Origin: Alkalihalobacillus trypoxylicola
GTDB taxonomy: Bacteria; Bacillota; Bacilli; Bacillales; Bacillaceae_D
Assembly (NCBI RefSeq): GCF_001590785.1
Contig: NZ_LTAO01000010.1
Span: 1 to 46,840, forward strand
Direction: 5' to 3'
DNA length: 46,840 nucleotides
Each line of letters begins with the position of its first letter. Position 1 is the stretch's first letter. The position numbers and the translations under genes were made by a program. Shown here piece after piece: positions 26,740 through 36,375 of the stretch. The notes beneath the pieces are model-generated. The model searched no databases, had not been told where the DNA came from, and saw only the letters and a program-made list of their open reading frames with translations.

Positions 26740-26840
26740 ATGAGATGCAAGAAATTTAATAAGTTATTAGGAAGCTTAAGGGAAAGGCAGAAATCAAATG
26801 TCCTAAATGTGCAACGGTTAATACTGTAGATAACCGTTAG
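26740..26840 (+). pseudogene. Com-like zinc-finger protein remnant
   Basis: MRCKKFNKLLG, then after a frameshift AEIKCPKCATVNTVDNR and a stop. Mu Com-type proteins have two CxxC pairs and the form RCxxCNKLLGK-EIKCPRC-T-N; here the second Cys of the first pair is Phe and a frameshift splits the frame. Confidence 0.65.
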
Positions 26841-26893
26841 AGAGCCAACGATCCCCTTTACAATCAATTCTTTTGTATAGGGGTGTTAGGTAA

Positions 26894-27073
26894 ATGGCAG
26901 ATGGAAAAATCGTCATAGACGTCATGCTTGAAGACGGGCAGGTAGCTAAAGGAGTAGCTAATCTTGATAAAGAGCTTGCGGTTTAGAAAAGAGTGGAGAG
27001 CGCGGTTCCCTTGGTATAGGGTAATACTAAAGCCAAAAAAACATCTATGAAACTAAGCGAAATTGTCTCTATC
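26894..27073 (+). pseudogene. Phage tail tape-measure protein, 5' remnant
   Basis: MADGKIVIDVMLEDGQVAKG and the following residues are the N-terminus common to Gram-positive phage tape-measure proteins. The frame ends at 26984-26986; shifting by one base continues as GLEKSGERGSLGIG. The gene is cut off at att copy 3, so over 90 percent of it is lost. Confidence 0.75.
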
Positions 27074-27094
27074 ATGCCGGGTATGATGTAAGTT
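27074..27094 (+). repeat. att core copy 3 (attR)
   Basis: Identical to the groEL core. What follows is probably the original groEL downstream flank, including a weak AAACC/GGGTTT hairpin (27106-27124) that may be the displaced groEL terminator. Confidence 0.85.
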
Positions 27095-27324
27095 AAGTCG
27101 AAGAAACCTTAATTAAATAGGGTTTTGTTGAAAACGTCAAAAGGAAGGCCACGATCAGCCAGAGTACGGAGAGCTTCAATTTTTATTAGTCATTTCAGCC
27201 ACATTCACACATATATGAGACTAACTGTCTAATTGAAACGTTTCTTATTAGAGAGTTAACGGTTTTTCTTATTTTGTAAAGGGTGTTTAATGTGAGATAT
27301 AAAACTTTTTAAGGGAGTGATTGA

Positions 27325-27666
27325 ATGAAAAATTCTTTAATGAAAAGCTTTCTATTATCCTTCTTCTTCATTTTGTCAGCGTGTTCTACTCATAGCTGGG
27401 CGTATGATTTTATAGAATTAGATGGAGAGATATATGTTATAACAGAAGAAGTAATTCAATCAGAAGATATTGGTGGAGAAATTGCTAAAGTAGAAAGGTA
27501 TTCTGATGATGAAAATGATTATACAAGAAGTGATTACATTAACTTTTCAAATAAATACAAAGTTGGTACAAGTTTATTTGAAATAAAAACAGTATCAACG
27601 GATGTGGCAATTGCAGTCCAATTTGAAAAGGATTTATATATAAAAGCAATTAAAGAAAACGAATAA
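27325..27666 (+). CDS. Small lipoprotein of unknown function
   Basis: The 113-residue protein has a lipoprotein signal peptide with lipobox LSAC (Cys at about 20) and a short acidic, beta-rich exported part (VITEEVIQSEDIGGEIAKVE). AAGGGAGTGATTGA is the ribosome binding site. I do not recognise the family. It lies just outside att copy 3. Confidence 0.78.
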   Translation: MKNSLMKSFLLSFFFILSACSTHSWAYDFIELDGEIYVITEEVIQSEDIGGEIAKVERYSDDENDYTRSDYINFSNKYKVGTSLFEIKTVSTDVAIAVQFEKDLYIKAIKENE

Positions 27667-27866
27667 ATTTAAACAGTGGCACAACTCTTGAGTTTTGAAA
27701 ACATACTATGATTATTAAAAAAAGACTTGAAAAGGTGAATGATAGGAAGAGGTTGAGTTGACCTTTTGCAGGAGTTAACTTCCGATTCCGTAGGGAGCGA
27801 CGATTACAGCCTCCTTCATGGAAAACTGCCACTCCAACATCATCAGGTGCGCACAGACAGTTAAGA

Positions 27867-27896
27867 CCACTGAAAAACATCTCAGTTTTTCGGTGG
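27867..27896. repeat. Structured intergenic repeat with hairpin
   Basis: A 12-bp stem (27867-27878 with 27885-27896, one G-T pair) ends a GC-richer stretch from about 27745. The stretch resembles dispersed intergenic repeats I recall from Bacillaceae genomes, in which spurious short ORFs are often called. It may act as terminator for the convergent genes, though T runs are lacking. Confidence 0.45.
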
Positions 27897-27913
27897 CCCT
27901 GCGCTCTCCAATA

Positions 27914-28687
27914 TTAAATTAATTGCTCTAACAGTGCTTTGACTGAAGGAGCTGTCTTCATATCTTGTGGGAAGTGCTCTTGTAATTGTATAGCCTGCAT
28001 GGCTATATGGCTAGATAACCCACTCAGTAGCATCTCTGCACCTAGTAAAGAGAGGACTGATCTGAGTTTTATGATTCCATCTAGGTCAAAATCAGTTAAT
28101 GATGTTAAACCGGAAACGTCAAGAATAAGTGTTTTTGTTTTGTTTTTTACAATATAATCGGATGTTGAATGAAAAACGGTATTAAAGCGCTTCTCGCTCA
28201 TTGCACCAATTAATGGGATGACAGCTATATCGTTAATGAGTGGCACAATAGGACAGGCTAAAGACTTAACCTCTTCTACTGATTTGATATATTTTTCTTC
28301 TACTTTTTTACGGTCGGTTACATCCTTTTGTACTCCTATAAAATAATAACGCTCTTCTTCTGCTATATAAAGCGCATCTATAGATAGGCTATTCCAAAAT
28401 TTAGTTCCATCCTTTTTGTAATTGACTAACTCTACAAAAACGGATTCCATCTTTTGAACGCCTTCTCTGATTTTATCTATATCAGATTCTTGCGTTTCTG
28501 CACCTTGCAAAAAGCGACAGTTCTTTCCTATTATTTCTTCCATTGAATAGCCAGTCATATCTAAAAAGCCTTGATTGGCGTAAACGATCGGATTATCCTT
28601 TAAACTTGGATCCGTAATTAAGACTCCAGCTCGTGTATAATTAAGAGCTTCTATTATAACCTTATGATTCGATAGCATCTGCTTCAT
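27914..28687 (-). CDS. ytvA: Blue-light photoreceptor, LOV-STAS (YtvA type)
   Basis: YtvA binds FMN and activates the general stress sigma-B pathway through the stressosome in blue light. The 257-residue protein has a LOV domain (about 10-120) with the photoactive GKNCRFLQG (Cys at about 57), NYKKDGTKFWN and YFIGVQKDVTDRK, a J-alpha linker, and a C-terminal STAS domain (about 145-255) with LILDVSGLTSLTDFDLDGI. The start at 28687 follows GGGAGG; a longer frame begins at 28708. It stands alone, as in B. subtilis. Confidence 0.93.
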   Translation of the reverse strand: MKQMLSNHKVIIEALNYTRAGVLITDPSLKDNPIVYANQGFLDMTGYSMEEIIGKNCRFLQGAETQESDIDKIREGVQKMESVFVELVNYKKDGTKFWNSLSIDALYIAEEERYYFIGVQKDVTDRKKVEEKYIKSVEEVKSLACPIVPLINDIAVIPLIGAMSEKRFNTVFHSTSDYIVKNKTKTLILDVSGLTSLTDFDLDGIIKLRSVLSLLGAEMLLSGLSSHIAMQAIQLQEHFPQDMKTAPSVKALLEQLI

Positions 28688-28708
28688 ACATCCTCCCAAA
28701 CTGTACAT

Positions 28709-29793
28709 AAAAGGTGTTATTCAACTTTAGTATTATTTATAGTTTACCAATTTTATCTTAGAATGAACATTACTTTGATTCCTTATTCAAAGTGGTCCAG
28801 TTCATGACAGTAAAATGAAGACAGATTGATTTATGTAGTGAAGGTGGGTTCCTTTAATATGGAAGTATTAAAAGAAAAATCACCATCATTCTGCAGAAAA
28901 AATGGTATAAACCTATAGTTCTTTATAATATAGAATTCACAAATGGTTATCAAGAGCTTTGAAAGCTTTATTCATGCAGTGAAAACTTCATTTGGATATT
29001 CTTCTAGCGTTAAAAAACTTAGATATTACCTAAAACAATGAAAGCCCTACCTCTCTTTCATCCTTACGACTCCTCGGTCGCGCCAGTGTGAATTAAAGTA
29101 AAGAAGGCTAAGTGATACGTCTAGTATGACTGCAACTAAAAATAGATTGTGAACGGGTATTTTACAAAATTAAAGTGGGTGTAAAATAAATAAGCAGGAT
29201 AAATTCATGAGGTGAAAATGAAGGGTAAAAAAAAGCATAAGAGATACTCTTGTTAAGAGTAGAAGTGTGAGAGGGTAACTTCTAAATGATATCATCATAT
29301 ATAAATGGTTCTTTTTATCCAGTGCTATTAAATAAAATAATAGACACGTCAGTCTGTTGCCTAAGCTTATTATGAAACAATCTATTTCATAACCATTATT
29401 AATATTTATTTATAGGTTTATACTACAATTTTTAATTATATAATAGAAGGTGAGGAATTGTCAAACAAAAAAATTATATTTAATCTATTCAAATACAATT
29501 GATTCTTGCCCGCTGTTAAGAACGCGTGCTTAATTTACCATCAACATCCACAGTATTTACTCGATACTAATTTCAATTAAAATCGAACTATTGACTGAAT
29601 GGATCGAGCCTCTCCCTCTAAAAAGCTTTTTTTAACATCAAGTCTTCTCTTACTCATTTCATACTTAGAGAATATATAAACATTGAACATTCTTAAATTA
29701 ATTTTACAAAAAAATTTATTTATTGTTAAAATTAGTATATAGTTATTTTTTACATAATTAATGTTTTTTAGGAATGAAACAATGGGGGAAATT
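28709..29793. other. Long intergenic region, no gene recognised
   Basis: More than 1 kb without a convincing gene. A short hairpin (TACTCTT/AAGAGTA, 29245-29261) is visible, and frames are 20 codons or less. It may hold decayed sequence. No RNA family was recognised. Confidence 0.5.
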
Positions 29794-30693
29794 ATGATTA
29801 TAAAAGTTGAGAATATTCACAAAAAGTATGGGAGAGAGCCTATTTTGAATGGAGTGTCTTTCGAGATTACTTTTCCTACAATCACAGCTCTTGTAGCTCC
29901 TAATGGCTCTGGTAAGTCGACATTAATGAACATTATCACTAATTTAGAGAAATTTGATAAAGGTAGCGTAGAAATAATGGGAATGAAAAATACAGACCCC
30001 GTTATTTTTAAACATATATCCTATATGCAGGATAATTCTGTTTTGTATAACCATTTAACAGGCTATGATCATTTACAATTTATAGCCGAGGTGCACTCTG
30101 TACCCAAAAAACAGCTATTAGAATTAATCACTTACATAGGAATCGATTCATATATACATAAAAAAGTGAAGCAATATTCATTAGGAATGAAACAGCATCT
30201 ACTCCTAACAATGGCACTTATTAACAAACCGAAACTCTTAATTTTAGATGAACCATTAAATGGTCTTGACCCTACTAGTTCAATCCGTGTCCGTGAACTG
30301 TTATTACAATTAAAAAATGAAGGAACAACAGTTCTCCTTTCTTCACATAACCTAGCAGAAGTTGACCAAGTGACCTCTGATATTTTATTTCTTAAGGATG
30401 GAAAGTTGATCAGTGAAAATTTAAAAAATAATCAAACTGCATTTTATATGATGAATGTACAACCTTTAGATAAGGCCATAAATATTTTAAATAATACAAA
30501 AGTGGGATTTTCTGTAGTAGATACTAGTATAAAGGTTGAGATAACGAAAAAAGAACAACTTAACTTTATACTCAAGCAATTTTATGAAAGCGAGATTGAA
30601 ATAACAGATATTAGTAGACAATCGGTTGGTTCGGAAGCTCGTTATAATGAACTATTTAATAAGGAGCAAAACCATGCCAAACCTATTATTTGA
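29794..30693 (+). CDS. ABC transporter ATP-binding protein
   Basis: The 299-residue ATPase of an exporter has Walker A PNGSGKST (about 34-41), signature YSLGMKQHLLL, Walker B LLILDEPLNGLDPTS and the switch His in SSHNLAEVD. The domain pattern fits the BcrA/CcmA group of drug- or bacteriocin-type ABC-2 exporters. A C-terminal extension of about 85 residues follows the ATPase domain. The start at 29794 follows GGGGGAAATT. It overlaps the permease gene by 20 bases. Confidence 0.92.
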   Translation: MIIKVENIHKKYGREPILNGVSFEITFPTITALVAPNGSGKSTLMNIITNLEKFDKGSVEIMGMKNTDPVIFKHISYMQDNSVLYNHLTGYDHLQFIAEVHSVPKKQLLELITYIGIDSYIHKKVKQYSLGMKQHLLLTMALINKPKLLILDEPLNGLDPTSSIRVRELLLQLKNEGTTVLLSSHNLAEVDQVTSDILFLKDGKLISENLKNNQTAFYMMNVQPLDKAINILNNTKVGFSVVDTSIKVEITKKEQLNFILKQFYESEIEITDISRQSVGSEARYNELFNKEQNHAKPII

Positions 30694-33193
30694 ATGGAAA
30701 AAAAGCTGGAGAAACCATAAATTACTACTTTTAATTGCTGTCTCTTTTATTATAATTGTTAGTTTATTCTTACGTAATGTTTTACTACAAGAGGAATTTT
30801 CGACGAATCAATTTGATAATTGGATAAATTATCAGCAGGACGTTTTTACGATAATGGCTGAATACGAGCAAGGGATAAGTAGTGAAACTGTTTCTGAGCG
30901 TAATAGAGAATTACATTTTAATAGTTTAGAAATGAACGAAGTCATATTTGATATTCAAGAGATTATAAGAATAGAAGATTGGAAAGCATTAGCTCAGCTT
31001 GAATTAACTTTTTTGGAAAAGGTTCAGATAGATATGGAGTTAGGTGGAAGTTATTCGGCCTTATCAGAGCAAGAGTTAAATCAATGGATTGAGAAAAATA
31101 AAATACTAGTGGCAAACCAATTACCTATCGAATCTAGTGATTATCCAGTGACTTCCACTTCTTTTATGAAGATGATTTTACTTTTGTTTAGCGGAATCAT
31201 GGGGTTGTTGATTTTAACCTTTTTCTTTAGCGATTACATTAGTGATGAATTTGAAAATGATACAATTAAAACCTTATCTACACAGCCCGTTTCTATCAAG
31301 AAAATTTTCCTTTCAAAATATATCAATTTTCTCTTTATCACTATTATTTGGTTAATTTCTATTATTAGTCTTTCTATGTTAGTATCCTTTTTTTATCATC
31401 AAGATTTCGGTAGCTTTGTTTATCCTCAGCCTATTGAAGGTAGTGGGAGCGATTTTCACATCTCAACATGGGAATATTCGCTAAAATTATTACTTTTGTC
31501 TGTCGCTATCTATATGTTTTATGTTAGTAAATTACTAGTATTGAGTGTTCTTTTTCAAACCAAACTTACAACACTTATAAGTATGTTTTTCTTACTTGTT
31601 ATGGGATATTTTTTAACTCATAACATAGAATGGCTACAGTTCAGTGGTAATCCATTTCTATATGTTAATCCAGCTATGATTATCGAACATCCTAATGAAT
31701 ATGGGTTTTTTATCCCGATTATGGTTCTTGTGATTAGTTCTGTTGTTCTATTTTACCTTTCTCTCTTTCTGTTAAAATTCAATTTCGTCTTTAATAAACA
31801 AAGTAACTTTTTAAAGCCTTTTAAACGAGGGGAAGAGCTCGCAAGAAAACATCCTTTTATTGCTACTTTTTTATTTGAAATAAGAAAAGGAACCCGTTTG
31901 GGTAAATGGAAATTATCGCTTATTATCGTAATTATTTCACTCATTTCTTGTTATGGCTATTTAAATTATCAAAAAAGCGAAAATGAATTATTTTTTAATG
32001 AATGGGTTAATCGAGATATAACGACTTTAGAGGAACAGAGCATTCCATATATTGAAATGGATATACAAATGGGAGAAGAAAATGTAGCGGCATTAGCAGC
32101 AAAAGAATCTTTAACGGAAGAAGAGGAAGCTCAATTAGCAATGCTCCAAATTTATCTAGAAGAGCAATATCAAATAAATGACAATCGATATGAAGAATTA
32201 AAAAGAATTAAAACGCTTAGAAGTTCCTATCATCAAGATAATTGGACTGACTACTATGATTACTGGATTCATGAAAATAGGCTTTGGAAGGGTGAAATTG
32301 AAATTCCTTTTGTTGAGTATCACTATGATTATACGACTTTTACATTGGATGCAAGTATCGAAGAGAAAAAGTGGTTAAAGCAACATCATTTAGAACCTGT
32401 CTTACCTTCTAATTTAGTCTATACGATTCATGAACAGCATCAGAATTTATGGGATGAAAGAAGCTGGCGAGAAAACACGAGGAAAATAGATACAACTGCG
32501 ATATTTTCAATCTATCTTCTTTATGATACAGCGTTTTACTTTTTGATTATATTCATTTTAGTTGTCATATTTGGAGGTGGACTTAGCGACGAGATTGGTA
32601 AAAAGAATACTCTTTCTTTTATGAAAACTCAACCTATTCCATTTGCGACCATATTTTATAGCAAATATATCAGTGCTCTTATCTTCAGTCTATGTATTGG
32701 GATAGGAAGTATTCTGGCCATCCTTATTATTGGTTTAATTGGAAATCGTTTCGGAGATATGTATTTCCCTGTTTTGAAATATGGTGTCGATCGATTGAAT
32801 AGCTCAACCATTTATAGTGAAGAGCTTCCTTTTCATTTTATCGCAATGGGGCAGTATATTTTAGAAGGTAGTTTGCTGTATATCCTTCTACTGGTATTCA
32901 TCCTAACAATATCTATTTATTATTCAATTTTTGTGCGTAAACATATTTTGATTATGCTTCTAACAGGCTTAACTTCTATAGGTGGATTGTTTGTTATTAC
33001 TTCAGTAGAATCACTTCATTCCATTGCACATCTAGTACCGTTTACATATTTGGATATACCCAAGGTGATAAATGGTGAGTTAGCCTATTTATTAGATAAT
33101 CAGCGAATTAATATACTTAATGCCTCTATCAGTATAGTGGTAACCATTATTTTAATGAATAGCATCATGTATTTCTTCATAAAATCAAAATAA
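30674..33193 (+). CDS. ABC-2 type permease, internally duplicated
   Basis: The 839-residue protein contains two similar halves, each starting with a short cytoplasmic FEWKKSW/FEIRKG-type segment, one membrane helix, a large extracytoplasmic loop and then about five helices. The halves share SDEF-TIKTLSTQPVSIKKIFLSKY against SDEIGK-TLSFMKTQPIPFATIFYSKY. Fused-dimer permeases would remove the need for homodimerisation. The start at 30674 follows AAGGAG and overlaps the ATPase gene. The substrate is unknown. A strong terminator follows. Confidence 0.87.
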   Translation: MPNLLFEWKKSWRNHKLLLLIAVSFIIIVSLFLRNVLLQEEFSTNQFDNWINYQQDVFTIMAEYEQGISSETVSERNRELHFNSLEMNEVIFDIQEIIRIEDWKALAQLELTFLEKVQIDMELGGSYSALSEQELNQWIEKNKILVANQLPIESSDYPVTSTSFMKMILLLFSGIMGLLILTFFFSDYISDEFENDTIKTLSTQPVSIKKIFLSKYINFLFITIIWLISIISLSMLVSFFYHQDFGSFVYPQPIEGSGSDFHISTWEYSLKLLLLSVAIYMFYVSKLLVLSVLFQTKLTTLISMFFLLVMGYFLTHNIEWLQFSGNPFLYVNPAMIIEHPNEYGFFIPIMVLVISSVVLFYLSLFLLKFNFVFNKQSNFLKPFKRGEELARKHPFIATFLFEIRKGTRLGKWKLSLIIVIISLISCYGYLNYQKSENELFFNEWVNRDITTLEEQSIPYIEMDIQMGEENVAALAAKESLTEEEEAQLAMLQIYLEEQYQINDNRYEELKRIKTLRSSYHQDNWTDYYDYWIHENRLWKGEIEIPFVEYHYDYTTFTLDASIEEKKWLKQHHLEPVLPSNLVYTIHEQHQNLWDERSWRENTRKIDTTAIFSIYLLYDTAFYFLIIFILVVIFGGGLSDEIGKKNTLSFMKTQPIPFATIFYSKYISALIFSLCIGIGSILAILIIGLIGNRFGDMYFPVLKYGVDRLNSSTIYSEELPFHFIAMGQYILEGSLLYILLLVFILTISIYYSIFVRKHILIMLLTGLTSIGGLFVITSVESLHSIAHLVPFTYLDIPKVINGELAYLLDNQRINILNASISIVVTIILMNSIMYFFIKSK

Positions 33194-33230
33194 TATGTTT
33201 TAAAGCTTGTTCAAAACATAAATATTAAAT

Positions 33231-33263
33231 AAAAAAAGTTCGAGTGTATCTCGAGCTTTTTTT
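33231..33263 (+). terminator. Terminator of the ABC exporter operon
   Basis: AAAAAAAGTTCGAG (33231-33244) pairs with CTCGAGCTTTTTTT (33250-33263), with one G-T pair. Confidence 0.93.
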
Positions 33264-33482
33264 GTTAAAGGGTGTTCTCCTTTTTGTTAAAATAGAGTGA
33301 AAAACCGCAAAAATTCTTTTTCATATATTTATAATTTTATAGTGAGAAGTAATATAAATGACAAAATGATGATGAAGAAATCCATATATTCCTATTAATC
33401 TCTTCAGATATTCATATTTCATCCTATTTATTTATTTGTTATACTGTAAAAGAATGAAGCTAGCGTTTTATTTAAAACTTGT

Positions 33483-33496
33483 TGAAAGCGCTTTAT
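33483..33496. promoter_or_regulatory. Possible cre (CcpA) site
   Basis: TGAAAGCGCTTTAT matches the cre consensus TGWNANCGNTNWCA except for the final CA. A similar motif lies before the solute-binding protein gene at 37237-37250. Confidence 0.4.
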
Positions 33497-33600
33497 AGAG
33501 ATATTTGTCGAATTATCAGAAAAATGACTAGTACTATAAATGGATATAGGTGTAAAATATAAATAATTGAGTGAATTTCATAATTGCTTTATAAACGAAT

Positions 33601-33795
33601 AAAACCGAACGTTTTTTATAAAATATGTTTTAAACGTTTTTAATTTATTTCTTGATTGAAACGGTAGGTAGTGACTCCCAAAGGATGAGCGCAGTCTGAA
33701 GATCCACTCTGACGAAGCTCTGCGTAGTCAGAGTTAGCTGAAGACAAGCCCTTGGGAAAGCATCTACCTAAAGAAAAACCAAATCGTTCGGTTTT
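33601..33795. repeat. Structured inverted-repeat element (MITE-like)
   Basis: Perfect 11-bp terminal inverted repeats AAAACCGAACG (33601-33611) and CGTTCGGTTTT (33785-33795) enclose nested hairpins: AGGTAG/CTACCT (33666/33764), TCCCAA/TTGGGA (33676/33752), and CTCTGAC/GTCAGAG (33707/33727). No clear target-site duplication is seen. Parts resemble a dispersed Bacillaceae intergenic repeat as I remember it; no protein is encoded. Confidence 0.55.
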
Positions 33796-33919
33796 CATTA
33801 TAAGATATGTATTATGAAATTGATTCAATTATATGGAATTGGCATTTCATTTATCTATTTTATAAATCAGAATTGAATGATTACATCAGATGATGGACTC
33901 AAAAAAGGTGTGAGTACGA

Positions 33920-36268
33920 GTGTTAAATTTTTTTAATAAAGCTCAAAAAAAACAAGAGCGTTTTAAGAGCAGGTATTTTCGTAATAATTTTATTTTAATA
34001 CTCGTCGTTACTTTTATTCCTGGATTAATTAGCGGTGTAGGAATTTATTGGTTTGGAGTTCATGAGGTTGAAAAATCGTTAGTAAATTTACATGAAGAAC
34101 AAATATATCAGCGAGCTGAGAATATTAATGATCAGCTTGATTATTTAGAGATTTCGCTATCTAACTGGGCATTTGAACCGCGTTTTAGTGCGGCGTTGGC
34201 AGATATCGATTTCGTGACTGAATTTCAGGAGACTCGGGACATCATAGGGTCCCTACTTGTGTTACAAGGAAGTCATCCATTGATTGATCATGTTGAACTG
34301 TTTGTTGATTCTAACCCGCCTGTGCTTTTTCAACCTAGCTATAATGTGATAGCTGGTGAAGAATATGATTTTTACAGAACGTTTTTATCCTCTCACAAAA
34401 ATATTGATTGGAATCGCCTTTATGAGATACCAGAGGAAACTGATTTTGCAGATTCTATGCCGTTAGTTTTAACACATACTCTTCCAGGCAACAGTAGTAA
34501 TCCAATAGGCTCTATTATTGTTACACTTAATCGCAATAAAACGGCAGAACTTATTAAAACTTTAACGCCTTATAATCAAGGAGCGACTTTCTTAATTAAT
34601 AGTGAGAATAGATTGTTAGTATCTGATAATAGCACAGGCGAAACGGGTTTTGTTGGTCATTTGCGAGAGCGTTTTCAAGAAGAGGTAAATGGATCACAGG
34701 GTTCATTTGTTTTTCAGCATGAAGATGAGTCGTATTCTGTTTCTTATGGAACGATGCGTCGAATAAATTCAGAGTGGACTTACGTTTCTGCTGCACCTAT
34801 GTCATTAATTACATCACCACTTGTTTTAATTTCGCAGATTATTATTGTCATTAGTAGTGCAGGTTTACTCGTTGCTTTAATACTAACGTGGGTTGCTTCT
34901 AAGCGAATATATAGTCCACTTGCTAAGCTAGTCAAAGTGTTGGATACCGAAAGAAATTGGAACGAAGGAAAGCTAGAAGATGAATTTACTTTAATAGAAA
35001 AGCAGTTTAAAGAGCTTTCAAATGAAAGCCTGTCTTTACAAAATCGGTTAACAACCCAGCTTCCTCAATTAAAAAATAGCTTTTTAACTCAGCTCATACA
35101 AGGCTATTTATACCACTACAAAGAGGAAGAGCTACGAGAACGAATGCAGCAGTATGGCTGGGAGTTAAAAGATCACTGCTTCGTGATTATTGATATTCAA
35201 GTTTCAGGTGTGAAGGATTCAGAGAAAGAAGCATTAAAGCAGGGTGAAAGTTTAGTAGCATTTGCCTTAACAAATATTGCGGAAGAGGCTTCTGAGCAAC
35301 ACTTTAAACAATGTAATGTTTTAAATTTATATGACTTATCGGCCGTATTATTGGTGGTTCATCCTCGTCAAGAGAAATTAAGAGATGAACTACAATTGTT
35401 CTCTAAAGAAATCATGGATGTACTAAATAGAGTATTAGAAATGCAAGTGACCATTACGATAAGTAAAACGGAAGAAAACGTAAAAAGGATTCCTTATTTA
35501 TTTGAGGATGTAAGAAAAGGAAAAAGATATCGTAACTTTGAAAATCAAAATCAAATCATAGATTTGCAAATTATGGAGTCCATTACGGAAATTAGTCCAA
35601 TTCATTATCCTTTTGAAATTGAGAAAGAGATTCTGCAAGCGATTCGAATGGGGCAAATAAATGAAACAGAGAAGTTAATTGAAATGTTTATTGAAGAAGT
35701 TACAGAACTAGGTGTCAAGGACATTAATATAAAGCCTGGTATTACTCAGCTTTATAGTAGCATTCAGCACGAGATTATTCATGCAGGTATTCATCCTGAT
35801 GAGATATTTGATGGTAAGAATATGTTTGAAGAGGTGGCTTTAATCGGCGAACCTAAACAAATGATTCGATGGTTAACAGATGAGGTAATCACGCCATTTA
35901 TTGAAACTTTAGAAGGTAGAGTTAATATTGAAATGAAGCAAATCGTTGTTCAGGTTTGTTCTATCATTCAAGCAAAATATATGGAGGACATTTCTTTAGA
36001 AAGTTGTGCGGAAGATGTTCATACAAACCCTTATACACTAAGTAAAGCCTTCAAAAAGGTGATTGGTGTTAATTTTATTGAATATCTAACAACGTTGAGA
36101 TTAGATAAAGCAAAAGAGCTTCTTCTTAATACGGATTTAAAAATTAATGATATAGCTGAACAGGTAGGTTATCGTCACAGCTATTTTAATCGTATATTTA
36201 AAAAGCACATTGGTGTACCTCCAAGTCAATTTAGAAAAAGAAGAAATGATTCTACCCAAGTGAAATAG
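33920..36268 (+). CDS. Membrane-bound AraC-family regulator (YesS type)
   Basis: The 782-residue protein has a membrane helix (about 23-45), an extracytoplasmic sensor to about 298 (Cache-like), a second helix (about 300-325), a short HAMP-like stretch, a cytoplasmic middle domain, and a C-terminal AraC double helix-turn-helix (about 680-780), ending IAEQVGYRHSYFNRIFKKHI. Proteins like YesS sense extracellular sugars and activate adjacent transport and hydrolase genes. The start is GTG at 33920 after a GGTGTGAG stretch. The following genes are its likely targets. Confidence 0.88.
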   Translation: MLNFFNKAQKKQERFKSRYFRNNFILILVVTFIPGLISGVGIYWFGVHEVEKSLVNLHEEQIYQRAENINDQLDYLEISLSNWAFEPRFSAALADIDFVTEFQETRDIIGSLLVLQGSHPLIDHVELFVDSNPPVLFQPSYNVIAGEEYDFYRTFLSSHKNIDWNRLYEIPEETDFADSMPLVLTHTLPGNSSNPIGSIIVTLNRNKTAELIKTLTPYNQGATFLINSENRLLVSDNSTGETGFVGHLRERFQEEVNGSQGSFVFQHEDESYSVSYGTMRRINSEWTYVSAAPMSLITSPLVLISQIIIVISSAGLLVALILTWVASKRIYSPLAKLVKVLDTERNWNEGKLEDEFTLIEKQFKELSNESLSLQNRLTTQLPQLKNSFLTQLIQGYLYHYKEEELRERMQQYGWELKDHCFVIIDIQVSGVKDSEKEALKQGESLVAFALTNIAEEASEQHFKQCNVLNLYDLSAVLLVVHPRQEKLRDELQLFSKEIMDVLNRVLEMQVTITISKTEENVKRIPYLFEDVRKGKRYRNFENQNQIIDLQIMESITEISPIHYPFEIEKEILQAIRMGQINETEKLIEMFIEEVTELGVKDINIKPGITQLYSSIQHEIIHAGIHPDEIFDGKNMFEEVALIGEPKQMIRWLTDEVITPFIETLEGRVNIEMKQIVVQVCSIIQAKYMEDISLESCAEDVHTNPYTLSKAFKKVIGVNFIEYLTTLRLDKAKELLLNTDLKINDIAEQVGYRHSYFNRIFKKHIGVPPSQFRKRRNDSTQVK

Positions 36269-36375
36269 CTGTAAGTGACGCTTCATAAGAAAATATGGCT
36301 AATGAGCTAGTTAGAAAATCGTTTGAACATTAGATTTTATTTATAGGTTAAAGTTTACATGAGGAGAGGATCATC

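Larger units (their letters stand above)
25635..27094. mobile_element. Decayed element B, second insertion at the groEL att site
   Basis: The 1.46-kb segment lies between att copies 2 and 3 and carries phage-type remnants: an intact DUF4428/SHOCT gene, a Com-like fragment and the start of a tail tape-measure gene. No integrase is present. It may be a second, internally deleted element inserted in tandem, or the far end of one larger prophage split from element A. Confidence 0.65.

Noticed and set aside
27120-27180. Minus-strand fragment reading IEALRTLADRGLPFDVFN
   Set aside because: Looks protein-like but too short, no start or stop context, and no family recognised.
27650-27880. 76-codon minus-strand frame over the structured repeat
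   Set aside because: Lies in an intergenic repeat; composition suggests a non-coding element. A thiolase-like N-terminus (MKEAVIVAP) in another frame ends after 14 codons and is probably chance.
33640-33828. 62-codon minus-strand frame
   Set aside because: Falls inside the inverted-repeat element; the frame follows from hairpin sequence rather than protein selection.
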